A stretch of 64,000 nucleotides of DNA, taken from positions 1-64,000 of the forward strand of contig JBKQKS010000082.1 of NCBI GenBank assembly GCA_052147395.1. The letters are read 5' to 3'. Origin of the DNA: Roseiarcus sp052147395. GTDB taxonomy: Bacteria; Pseudomonadota; Alphaproteobacteria; Rhizobiales; Beijerinckiaceae. Within the stretch, counting starts at the first letter, position 1. Each line of letters starts with the position of its first letter. Shown here one piece after another: positions 7,552 through 16,137 of the stretch. The notes below the pieces were generated by a model, which saw only the letters and a list, made by a program, of their open reading frames with translations, did no database searches and was not told the DNA's origin. Both the position numbers and the translations under genes were made by a program.

Positions 7552-10387
7552 AGCCATGACCCACGCGGCCGCCGGCCGCGACGATCTCCAGCGCTACCGG
7601 CAGGTGAGCGCGTCGCTGGAGGCGACACAGGACGAGGTCGAGCATCTCGAGCACACCGAAGCGTTCGAAGTGTTCGAGAAACAGCTCAGCCTGCTGCGCA
7701 AGCGCCTGTTGAACAGCCCGCAATCGCTCAGGCAGGTGTTCATCGACGACGGCATGCAGGCGATCATCTGGGAGTTCAAGCGCGACGAGATCAGCGCGCC
7801 GTTCGTCAAGACGCTGTGGAACCTACTGCTGCGCGACGACGACATGAGCGCGATCCTGTTGCGCTTCGTCTGGAACGTGCCGCTGAAGTTCAAACGCAAG
7901 TTCATCGTCGCGATCGACGCGCATCTGTCGGACCGCTACCCGATGTTCAAGGACCTGTCGAAAGGCTGGCCCGGACAGAACGGCATTCCGCCCTATGTGC
8001 GCACGCCCGAGGAGCGCGCGCGCGACTTCGGCCTCGTCAACCAGGGCTATATCGGCTACACGAACCTCGGCTATAGCGCCCGCGAGGTCGACCTGTTCGT
8101 GTGGCTGGAGACGCTGCGCGACAAACAATGCGAGGATCGCGCCTGCGAACTCGGCGTGCTCAAGCCCGGCGCCGACAAGCTCAAGGGCGGCTGCCCGGTC
8201 AAGATCCATATCCCCGAGATGATCGCGCTGCTGGGAAACGGCAAGTTCCACCAGGCGCTGGAGCTCATCGAATCGTGCAACCCGCTGCCGGACGTGACCG
8301 GCCGAGTCTGCCCGCAGGAGCATCAGTGCCAGGGCGTGTGCACCTGGACCGGCCGGCCGCTCGAGATCGGTCAGCTCGAATGGTTCCTGCCCGAGCGGGA
8401 AAAGATCAGCAATCCGCTGCGGGTCGCCGAACGTTGGAAGAACTACGTCAGCCCCTGGGCGAAGGCGGAAAAGCCGCCGATCGCGGTCGTCGGCTCCGGC
8501 CCCGCCGGCCTCATCAACGCCTATCTACTCGCCGCCGAGGGTTTTCCGGTCACTATCTTCGAAGCCTTCCATGAACTGGGCGGCGTGCTGCGCTACGGCA
8601 TCCCGGAATTCCGGCTGCCCAACGCGCTGATCGACGACGTGGTGGCGAAGATCCGCTTGCTCGGCGGCCGTTTCGTCACCAATTTCGTGGTCGGGAAGAC
8701 GGCGACTCTCGAGGACCTCAAACACGCGGGCTTCTGGAAGATCTTCGTCGGCACCGGCGCCGGCTTGCCGCGCTTCATGAACATTCCCGGCGAGCATCTG
8801 CTCGGCGTGATGTCGGCCAACGAGTTCCTGACCCGCATCAACCTCATGCAGGCGCGGCTCGAAGACTACGACACGCCGCTGCCCGAAGTGAAGGACAAGC
8901 GGGTCGTGGTGATCGGCGGCGGCAACACCGCCATGGATGCCGCGCGCACCGCCAAGCGGCTCGGCGGCATCGTCACCATCGTCTACCGCCGCACCCGCGC
9001 CGAGATGCCGGCCCGCGTCGAAGAGCTGCACCATGCGCTCGAGGAAGGAGTCGAGCTGCAGGTGCTGAGGTCGCCGAGCGAGTTCAAGAGCGATCGCTCG
9101 CCGTCGGTCTGCCACGCCGTGCTCGACGTGATGGAGCTTGGGCCGCCCGACGCCTCGCGCCGCCGCTCGCCCGTCCCCACCGGGCAGACGGAAACCGTGC
9201 CGGTCGATCTCGTCATCATGGCGCTCGGCAACGCCTCGAATCCAATCATCAAGGATTCGGAGCCGAGCCTGCAGACGTCGAAATGGGGCACCATCAACGT
9301 CCATTCCGGTTCGCAGCAGACCTCGCTCGAGGGCGTCTATTCCGGCGGCGACGCGACGCGCGGCGGCTCGACCGCCGTGAACGCGGCCGGCGACGGGCAA
9401 GCGGCGGCGCGCGAGATCCTGGGCTCGATCGACCTCAGTTCGGCCGAGATCGCCGACCAGGTCGAACGCGCCGGGCACTACACGGACCTCGCGGCCACGC
9501 CGCAGACGATCCGGAAGAAGATCGATCTCTCCGCGGGCATCGTCGCATTGACTGTGAGGTCGCCGCTGATCGCCAAGGCGGCGCATGCCGGGCAGTTCGT
9601 GCGCGTGCTGCCGACGCCGAAGGGCGAGTTGATCCCGCTGACGCTGGCCGATTGGGACGCCAAGGCCGGCACTATCGACCTCGTCATCCAGGCGGTCGGC
9701 GCGAGCACCATCGGCATCAACGCCATGCAGGTCGGCGAGGCGTTGAGCGGCATCGCCGGGCCGCTCGGGCAGCCGAGCCATCTGCATCGCTACGAAGGCG
9801 ATCAGACGGTGGTGTTCTGCGCCGGCGGCCTGGGCCTGCCTCCCGTCTATCCGATCGCGCGCGCTCATCTCGAGCTCGGCAATCACGTGACGCTGATCGC
9901 CGGCTTCCGCACCGCCAGCCTGCAGTTCTGGACCGGCGAAGGGGAGCGGGTCGACAAGCTGCAGAAGAAGTTCGGCGACCGCCTGCGCGTCATCTACACG
10001 AGCAACGACGGCTCGTTCGGCATCAAGGGCTTCGTCACCACCCCGCTGGAGCAACTACTGAAAGAAAACAAGGAGGGCAAGGGTCTCAAAATCGCGGAGG
10101 TGATCGCCATCGGCCCGCCGCTGATGATGCGCGCGATCAGCGATCTCACCAAGCCCTACGGCGTGCCGACGGTCGCCAGCCTCAATTCGATCATGGTCGA
10201 CGCGACGGGCATGTGCGGCGCCTGCATGGTGCCGGTGGAGATCGACGGCAAGCCGGTGCGCAAGCACGCCTGCATTGACGGCCCCGAGATCGACGCGCAC
10301 ATCATCGACTGGGACAAGTTCCTGCCGCGCTTCCAGCAATTCAAGGCGCAGGAGAAGTGGACCCTCGCTCGGCACGGCTTGGCGTGA
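7541..10387 (+). CDS. Fused NfnB-NfnA-like ferredoxin:NADP+ oxidoreductase (GltD-type + DHODB-type)
   Basis: The protein has 948 residues. An N-terminal extension (1 to about 190) has no family I recognise. Next comes a GltD/NfnB-like part: Cys-rich Fe-S motifs (C197 to C218, and CNPLPDVTGRVCPQEHQCQGVC from 246), FAD motif VVGSGPAGL (about 316) and NAD(P) motif VVVIGGGNTAMDAA (about 456). From about 657 a dihydroorotate-dehydrogenase electron-transfer/NfnA-like part follows, ending in a 2Fe-2S motif MCGACMVPVEIDG...C (about 890). In anaerobes these halves are separate subunits of electron-bifurcating NfnAB (or sulfide dehydrogenase SudAB). The ATG lies inside the last codons of the PFOR gene (stop 7549-7551), so the two are translationally coupled. 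Likely role: moving electrons between reduced ferredoxin, NADH and NADP(H). Bifurcation is inferred, not shown. Confidence 0.85.
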   Translation: MPAEAMTHAAAGRDDLQRYRQVSASLEATQDEVEHLEHTEAFEVFEKQLSLLRKRLLNSPQSLRQVFIDDGMQAIIWEFKRDEISAPFVKTLWNLLLRDDDMSAILLRFVWNVPLKFKRKFIVAIDAHLSDRYPMFKDLSKGWPGQNGIPPYVRTPEERARDFGLVNQGYIGYTNLGYSAREVDLFVWLETLRDKQCEDRACELGVLKPGADKLKGGCPVKIHIPEMIALLGNGKFHQALELIESCNPLPDVTGRVCPQEHQCQGVCTWTGRPLEIGQLEWFLPEREKISNPLRVAERWKNYVSPWAKAEKPPIAVVGSGPAGLINAYLLAAEGFPVTIFEAFHELGGVLRYGIPEFRLPNALIDDVVAKIRLLGGRFVTNFVVGKTATLEDLKHAGFWKIFVGTGAGLPRFMNIPGEHLLGVMSANEFLTRINLMQARLEDYDTPLPEVKDKRVVVIGGGNTAMDAARTAKRLGGIVTIVYRRTRAEMPARVEELHHALEEGVELQVLRSPSEFKSDRSPSVCHAVLDVMELGPPDASRRRSPVPTGQTETVPVDLVIMALGNASNPIIKDSEPSLQTSKWGTINVHSGSQQTSLEGVYSGGDATRGGSTAVNAAGDGQAAAREILGSIDLSSAEIADQVERAGHYTDLAATPQTIRKKIDLSAGIVALTVRSPLIAKAAHAGQFVRVLPTPKGELIPLTLADWDAKAGTIDLVIQAVGASTIGINAMQVGEALSGIAGPLGQPSHLHRYEGDQTVVFCAGGLGLPPVYPIARAHLELGNHVTLIAGFRTASLQFWTGEGERVDKLQKKFGDRLRVIYTSNDGSFGIKGFVTTPLEQLLKENKEGKGLKIAEVIAIGPPLMMRAISDLTKPYGVPTVASLNSIMVDATGMCGACMVPVEIDGKPVRKHACIDGPEIDAHIIDWDKFLPRFQQFKAQEKWTLARHGLA

Positions 10388-10466
10388 GCACGGCGCGTCG
10401 GCGGACATTCGTTGCTATGCTAACTAGCCGCGACCGCCGCGCTCGTGGGGGGCGAGCGGCGCGTAT

Positions 10467-11780
10467 TTAGACGAAGACGGGCTGCGCAACCATGCCCGCG
10501 ACGCCGAAGATGCCTCGGTAGCGCTCGATTTCCTCCGGCATGCCCAGCACTTTGTTGGGATTGTCGGAGAGCTTCACGGCGGGCCGGCCCTCGACGTCGA
10601 CGACCTTGCAGACCAGCGAGATCGCCTTCAGCTGTCCGTCGACGCCCGCGGGCGCGCAGCCGGAGAAATCGTTGGTGAGGTTGGTTCCCCAACCGATGGA
10701 GAGATTGATCTGCCCGCGCAACGCGCCCACGGCCTGTTCGATCTTTTCGATATCCATGGCGTCCGAGAGCACGACGAGTTTTTCGCGCGGGTCACGGCCG
10801 CGTCTCGCCCACCACGCTATGAGCTCGCGAGCCGCATCGACGGGGACCTTGGAATCGGGCCTGGCGCCTTTCCAGTCCGCCACCCAGTCCGGCGCGTTCT
10901 CCAGGAACGAGGTGGTGCCGAAGCAGTCGGGCAGGACGACGAGCAGATTGCCGCCATACATGCGCGCCCAATCGCGCAACACTTCATAGGGCGAGCCCCG
11001 CAACGCGACGTCCGTCGGCGCCAGCGCGGCATAGGCCATTGGCAATTCATGCGCATTGGTGCCAATGGCTTCCAGGCCAGTTTCCATCGCGTGCTTGACG
11101 TTGGACGTGCCGATGAAGTTTTCGCCGAGCCCCTCTTGCAGGGCCTCGACGCACCAGCGCTGCCACAAGAAGCCATGACGGCGCCGCGTGCCGAAGTCGG
11201 AGATTTTGAGCGGCCCTTGCTCGGCGAGCGCCCTGAGCCGCTCGACCTTGCTCCACAGCTTGGCCTTTGCTCGGGCATAGAGCACGTCGAGGTCGAAACG
11301 GCTCATGGAGCGCATGGCGGCGCGGGCGCGCAATTCATTGATGATGGCGAGCGCCGGGATTTCCCACATCGTCGTTTCGACCCACTCGCCTTCGAAGCGC
11401 AGCTCGTATTGGCCGTCGACCTTGGTCAGCTCGTAGGGCGGCAGGTGGAAGCCGGCGAGCCATTCCATGAAATCCGCCTGGAAAATCTGCTTCGTGCCGT
11501 AGAAAGTATTGCCCGCGAGCCAGATCAGCTCGTTCTTGGCAAAGCGCAAGGTGCGCGCATGGTCGAGCTGGTCGATCAGTTCCCGCTCCTCGACGATCTC
11601 TGCGAGCCTGACCTCGGTCGAGCGGTTGATGAGCTGGAAGGTGACCCTCCGATGTCTATGCAGCTTCCAAATCATTTGTAGCATCAATAATTTATAGAAG
11701 TCCGTGTCGAGCAGGGTCCTCAACACTGGGTCGATCCGGAACGTATGGTTGTAGACACGGGTGGCGAGATCGGGGAGCAT
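10467..11780 (-). CDS. pncB: Nicotinate phosphoribosyltransferase
   Basis: The 437-residue protein matches PncB in length and motifs: the start region LLDTDFYKLLM, the substrate loop ISDFGTRRRHGF, a GTSNV phosphate segment and GTNAHELPM, which holds the histidine region phosphorylated during catalysis. It makes nicotinate mononucleotide from nicotinate and PRPP in NAD salvage, in the cytosol. It lies convergent to the oxidoreductase pair with 79 bp between stops. The glycosyltransferase gene is upstream on the same strand (76 bp gap). Confidence 0.95.
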   Translation of the reverse strand: MLPDLATRVYNHTFRIDPVLRTLLDTDFYKLLMLQMIWKLHRHRRVTFQLINRSTEVRLAEIVEERELIDQLDHARTLRFAKNELIWLAGNTFYGTKQIFQADFMEWLAGFHLPPYELTKVDGQYELRFEGEWVETTMWEIPALAIINELRARAAMRSMSRFDLDVLYARAKAKLWSKVERLRALAEQGPLKISDFGTRRRHGFLWQRWCVEALQEGLGENFIGTSNVKHAMETGLEAIGTNAHELPMAYAALAPTDVALRGSPYEVLRDWARMYGGNLLVVLPDCFGTTSFLENAPDWVADWKGARPDSKVPVDAARELIAWWARRGRDPREKLVVLSDAMDIEKIEQAVGALRGQINLSIGWGTNLTNDFSGCAPAGVDGQLKAISLVCKVVDVEGRPAVKLSDNPNKVLGMPEEIERYRGIFGVAGMVAQPVFV

Positions 11781-11856
11781 GATTCGAGGATAAGTCTTCG
11801 CGTCCCGGCGAACAAGCGCACGTTATCCGATCCGCCGCGCTGTTCATCGACCCGAT

Positions 11857-14133
11857 TCAGTCGAGGCTGTCGCCGGCGACCAGTTCGAGGCCGTAAAGGA
11901 AAAGCCCGAGCGCGCGCGGATCGCCCAAGGGCTCGAAATCGGCCAGACGGGTCAACCGACGAACGGTGAGCGTGAGCGTGATGAGCTCGACGTCGATTTT
12001 CGGCAGCAAGACTTCGAATTGGAAACGCTGGCCGTCGTCTATCGGGACATAACCGATGTCCTCGCCATTTACGGCGAGCGTCACGCCCTGGTCCGCGCCA
12101 TCGGGCGGCGGCAAGCCGCGGACGTCGAGCCTCAAGGTCGAGGTCTGGCCCGCCCGCCCGTCGGTGCGGAAACGAATCCGGGCCGCCGTTGCGCGCGTCC
12201 ACGCGCCTTCGGGCTCGAGTTTATCCCAACCGTCGACGAACAGAGCGCCGAGTTGCTTCCCAAGCATGGCGTCGCCGATGCCGACGAGCGGCCAGTTCGT
12301 CGGATCCCTGGAAAGGATTTCGTCCAGCCCGGCCGGAAGCGCCACGAGCCATTCCATCAATCCTCGCGGCGCCGATCGGGCCGCGAACTCCGGCGATTGC
12401 ACGAAAGTCCTGACGATGTTCGTCGGGCCGCCGCGAGCGAGCAGATCGACATAAGTCTCGATCTCGCCTTCGTATGGCGCGCGCCCCAGAACACAGAGAT
12501 ACATCAACGTCGCAAACGCGGGGGGGTCGCACAGACTGACGATGCACAGTGCGTCGACATCCAGGCTGAAATCGAACTCGCTGAACAACGCCGGGCGGTT
12601 CGTCTCGGCCAACCGAACCATGAACGCCAGCCTCGAGACCAGGAAGGGCCTCTTGTCGGCCGGCATGCTCGAAAGAAGGCTGGCGAGCAACTCCAGAGAC
12701 TCCCTCGAGACCGATCTGCAGAATACTACGAGGGAAAGATGAGCGGCGATCGCGTCGGCGTCGAGTTGCGCCAGCGCCTGATAGATCGGTCGATCCCGAG
12801 GCTGAAAGATGTCCGGCGCCCTGGGCGCTGCGCGATCGAAAGTGTCGAGCGTCACATCCAGCCAGGCGAAGGCATGGGGGTCGTCGCGGCGGACTGCTTT
12901 CGAATGCGCTTCCGTCGACTGCATTTCCCCGAGGAAGCGAAGGAATCGCACGGCGTAGTCGTCCGCCCGCCGCGACTGTCCGAATTCGCGCGCCGCTCGG
13001 CCGATCGACTCGCGAAGCTCCCGGTCCGCGGTGAGCAACTCCATGGCCGCGCGCAGAGCATCGGGCGATGAAAGGTCCGCGATCTTGATTACCGCCCGCT
13101 CCGGCAGCTCGCGATAACAGCCGCTGTCGTAAACGATCACAGGCGCGCCGCAGGCCATCTGTTCGACCAGCGAGCCCGAAGCGCTCTCCGTATTCGGATA
13201 ACGCACGTTGACGAATACGTCGGCGGCGGCTTTGATCTCGAGGAGGCGCAGTTCTGTAACGTTGAAGTCGAATTTGACGATATCTTGCAGGTTATTCTGT
13301 TGTACGACTTCCAGGAGCTCGCGAATGTATTCTTCGTCGCCTGCGCCGCCGGCAATCCTGAGCGTCGCCTGGTCCTGGAGGAGGTCGGATGACAGGAACG
13401 CGTCTATGCACAGATGCAAATGTTTGGCTCGGTTGACGTGACCGATGACGGCAAATCGGACCTTGCCATCGGCCGACGGCAGCAGCGAAACCGGCGTGGG
13501 CTTTTTGTCCGATGGTAGAAACAGCTTCAGTTGCGGCGCGTCGGTCATGGCGCCAACGACGTCGCTCGCGAACTGCGAATGCACGATCACGGCCTTTGCG
13601 CGCTCGAGAAACGGCTCGACGAGCGGAAACGAGAAAGCATGTTCGGAATCCCACGGCGCATATCTCGTGGCGCGATCCTTGAGCGTGATTCCGGATCTCG
13701 CGAGAATGTCGATGCCTTTCGGACCATAGTACTTGCAGAGAACATCCGCGTATCTGCGCGGCAATTTCAGCGACTCGAATAGCCGCCACGCGAGAAAATG
13801 CTGCATGACGATATCGTGTACGACGACGATACCGCGGGTCGTGAGCGCAATATCGTTGATTATCGCGTGATTTTCTTGATTGTTGCCGATGTTGAGCACG
13901 AGGGCGTCGTACAGCGCGAGTTCCCGCCGATCGAAATAGGGCCCCATGACGATGCGCGGGGCGTCGGTGCGATAGGTCGCGCCGTTGCGGTTGACGAACA
14001 CGACGAGTTCGCAATCGTATTCCTCGGCGCGCCTATGGAGGGCGCGCACGATCGCCAGCGAATGCGCCCCGACGTCCGATCGCGGACCGAGAGGGGAAAG
14101 CCAGGCGATTCTCATGCGAGTCTTTTTCGACAT
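11857..14133 (-). CDS. Glycosyltransferase family 4-like protein with C-terminal DUF4214 region
   Basis: The protein has 758 residues. An N-terminal GT-B segment starts MRIAWLSPLGPRSDVG. The donor-binding domain spans about residues 225-400, with FAVIGHVNRAKHLHLCIDAF and the E-x7-E type motif ESASGSLVEQMACG. A region near 560-620 (YLCVLGRAPYEGEIETYVDLL and an SPEF motif) resembles DUF4214, often found on glycosyltransferases acting on surface glycans or glycoproteins. The last 120 residues form a beta-rich module of unknown type. It sits 31 bp downstream of the next unknown gene, so they probably form an operon for cell-surface polysaccharide. ATG at 14133 chosen; an in-frame ATG at 14115 is equally possible. 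Confidence 0.82.
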   Translation of the reverse strand: MSKKTRMRIAWLSPLGPRSDVGAHSLAIVRALHRRAEEYDCELVVFVNRNGATYRTDAPRIVMGPYFDRRELALYDALVLNIGNNQENHAIINDIALTTRGIVVVHDIVMQHFLAWRLFESLKLPRRYADVLCKYYGPKGIDILARSGITLKDRATRYAPWDSEHAFSFPLVEPFLERAKAVIVHSQFASDVVGAMTDAPQLKLFLPSDKKPTPVSLLPSADGKVRFAVIGHVNRAKHLHLCIDAFLSSDLLQDQATLRIAGGAGDEEYIRELLEVVQQNNLQDIVKFDFNVTELRLLEIKAAADVFVNVRYPNTESASGSLVEQMACGAPVIVYDSGCYRELPERAVIKIADLSSPDALRAAMELLTADRELRESIGRAAREFGQSRRADDYAVRFLRFLGEMQSTEAHSKAVRRDDPHAFAWLDVTLDTFDRAAPRAPDIFQPRDRPIYQALAQLDADAIAAHLSLVVFCRSVSRESLELLASLLSSMPADKRPFLVSRLAFMVRLAETNRPALFSEFDFSLDVDALCIVSLCDPPAFATLMYLCVLGRAPYEGEIETYVDLLARGGPTNIVRTFVQSPEFAARSAPRGLMEWLVALPAGLDEILSRDPTNWPLVGIGDAMLGKQLGALFVDGWDKLEPEGAWTRATAARIRFRTDGRAGQTSTLRLDVRGLPPPDGADQGVTLAVNGEDIGYVPIDDGQRFQFEVLLPKIDVELITLTLTVRRLTRLADFEPLGDPRALGLFLYGLELVAGDSLD

Positions 14134-14164
14134 TCGAATGGGGGTCTCGGCGTTCGCATAGGAC

Positions 14165-15121
14165 TCAGGGTTCGACGAGATAGTTTTCTACGAAGTTCGT
14201 CGGCAGCAGCGAATTCTGAATCTGCTCATGGAAAATCGCCACTTCGCGAAGCCCATTGCGCGTGAGGCTCTGCGCCCAAGTGCGGTCCTTCAACACCGCC
14301 CGCGCCGTTTCTGCGAAGGTCGTGATATCGGACACCCAGACGATATTGACGTCGTGGATGTAATTCGGCCGGCGCCATTGCAGGCTCACATCCGCATCGT
14401 AGCGTGAGCCAGTATGATCGAATACGACACAGGGAACTCGCATATTCATGCTGTCGACCAGCCTGCCAACCGATATGGCGTCCGGGGGCGCCCCGATGTG
14501 GACATGCGCCGCCGCATGAGATGGGTTCGCTTCTAGCCATTCCGATTGCGCGATCGGTCGCCGCAGGGTGTTGGCGACTTCGATGACCTCGAATTCGGGC
14601 GCCGCGGCGGAGATCGCTTGCCGTATCTCTGGCCCGGCGCTCTTGGCGACGGCCGCGTCGTTGCAGATCAGGATCACTCGCCGCGCTGTGGAGAGACTTG
14701 CGGCGCGGTGCGGCGTCAATGGCGCCGGGAGCAGCGGAATATCTCGATTGAACGCGGTCCGGAAGAAGGCCCAGGGACGCAGGTCGACGGCGCCGACACG
14801 TTCGAGGCAGGCGATGCGATCGAGTTCCCCGCCTCGCCAGGGAAGCGCGGTCATGTCAGTTGCGCTGTCCAACAGGAAGAGCGCATTGCACAACACGGGA
14901 TGGCCGGCGAATTCCAGATCCAGCGAGATCGCGTCGAAAGGCGACAGATCGTCCTTCAATCTGAGGATCGTCGAGGGGGGAGGCGCGTCGTCCCGCGCAT
15001 CGGCGCTGAAGAAGCCGACCGTAGACTTGGAGCGCCGATAAGCATCTTCCAGCCCTCGAAGCGTGCACTGGTGACCACGCCGCGTCGAATCATGAAAAAA
15101 ACCGATGTAGAGACTGTCCAT
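14165..15121 (-). CDS. Hypothetical protein, probably sugar- or glycan-related
   Basis: The 318-residue protein begins MDSLYIGFFHDSTRRGH and ends NSLLPTNFVENYLVEP. I do not recognise a family. A Rossmann-like stretch (STARRVILICNDAAVAKSAG) sits in the middle, and C-terminal segments such as MRVPCVVFDHTGSRYD and VWVSDITTFAETARAVLKD look like the second half of a GT-B fold, so it may be a divergent glycosyltransferase. It is the first gene of a leftward pair with the DUF4214 glycosyltransferase, which supports a shared surface-glycan role. No signal peptide or membrane segment is seen. Confidence 0.7.
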   Translation of the reverse strand: MDSLYIGFFHDSTRRGHQCTLRGLEDAYRRSKSTVGFFSADARDDAPPPSTILRLKDDLSPFDAISLDLEFAGHPVLCNALFLLDSATDMTALPWRGGELDRIACLERVGAVDLRPWAFFRTAFNRDIPLLPAPLTPHRAASLSTARRVILICNDAAVAKSAGPEIRQAISAAAPEFEVIEVANTLRRPIAQSEWLEANPSHAAAHVHIGAPPDAISVGRLVDSMNMRVPCVVFDHTGSRYDADVSLQWRRPNYIHDVNIVWVSDITTFAETARAVLKDRTWAQSLTRNGLREVAIFHEQIQNSLLPTNFVENYLVEP

Positions 15122-15292
15122 GGAGCCTGTGTCGTGGCGCGGCGAAAAGCCGGAATTCGGCGCGACATTAATGACAAATCGTCTCTTTCGAAAGGGCTCG
15201 AATGAGTCCCGGCTCTTGCCGCTGACGCCGCCGAAGGCAGTCGACAGTGGCGCGTCGGGCGCCTATGAGCGTTCGTCGAGGAGGCCAAGAGC

Positions 15293-15940
15293 ATGATCAT
15301 CGCCATCGATGGACCGGCCGCTTCCGGGAAAGGGACCCTCGCCCGTCGATTAGCCGAGCATTATCGGCTGCCGCACCTCGACACCGGTCTCTTGTATCGC
15401 GCGACAGCCGCGAGCCTGGTCCAGAATGGCCACAATCTCCACGATGTCGATGCGGCGGTCGCGGCGGCGCGCGGCTTGAGCCTCGTCGAGTTCGACGAGT
15501 CGGAGCTCCGCGGGCGCGAAATGGGCGAGCTCGCGTCCATCGTCGCCGCAATGCCGGAGGTGAGAGCAAATCTGATCCGCCTGCAGAAGGAATTCGCAGG
15601 GCGCCCAGGCGGCGCGGTGCTCGACGGGCGCGACATCGGCACGATAATTTGTCCGAATGCCGATGTGAAAATTTTCGTGACCGCCAGTGCGGCCGTTCGA
15701 GCTCAACGGCGCGCCCTCGAGCTCGCCGCTCGCGGCGAACGATTCGACTATGGCGAGATCCTGCGGGACATCGTCCGGCGCGACAAGCGCGACGCCGAGC
15801 GGGTCGACGCGCCGATGCTGGCCGCGCCGGACGCCGTGCGGCTCGACACGACGCGCCTCGGCGTCGAGGCGACGTTCGAAGCGGCCCTTGGCATCGTGGA
15901 CGCGAAGCTCGAGGGCCATGTCGTCGGCGGGCTGGGATAG
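15293..15940 (+). CDS. cmk: Cytidylate kinase
   Basis: The 215-residue protein starts with the nucleoside-monophosphate kinase P-loop IDGPAASGKGT, followed by HLDTGLLYRA (substrate-binding region) and LDGRDIGTIICPNADVKIFV, which is typical of CMP/dCMP kinase. It phosphorylates CMP and dCMP in pyrimidine nucleotide synthesis. In most alphaproteobacteria cmk lies between aroA and rpsA. Here neither neighbour is present: a glycosyltransferase pair is divergent upstream and a repeat element follows, so the gene has moved or the usual cluster has been split. Confidence 0.95.
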   Translation: MIIAIDGPAASGKGTLARRLAEHYRLPHLDTGLLYRATAASLVQNGHNLHDVDAAVAAARGLSLVEFDESELRGREMGELASIVAAMPEVRANLIRLQKEFAGRPGGAVLDGRDIGTIICPNADVKIFVTASAAVRAQRRALELAARGERFDYGEILRDIVRRDKRDAERVDAPMLAAPDAVRLDTTRLGVEATFEAALGIVDAKLEGHVVGGLG

Positions 15941-15986
15941 AGCAAATTGCGTTCGGGTGGAATCGCCGTTTGTAACCGGGCAATTT

Positions 15987-16102
15987 CCCGGGCGCCCTTG
16001 TAGGCGAGGTCGCGGACCTCGCTGCCTCCGCTTCGAAGACTCGCGCAGGATGAGGCGCTCACGCGCTTAACCGAGGTCGTCCTTCGACAAGCTCAGGATG
16101 AG
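15987..16102 (+). repeat. Intergenic repeat family, copy A (3' truncated)
   Basis: This is one of four related elements in the window. It carries the palindromic core GCGAGGTCGCGGACCTCGC and the conserved 3' part CGAGGTCGTCCTTCGACAAG followed by CTCAGGATGAGGG. It ends just after that motif, whereas copies B, C and D continue with a segment complementary to the left end. It fills the space between cmk and the convergent DctP-like gene. Confidence 0.8.
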
Positions 16103-16137
16103 GGCGGGAGACGGGGTCGAAGTCGAAGACGCGCGCT

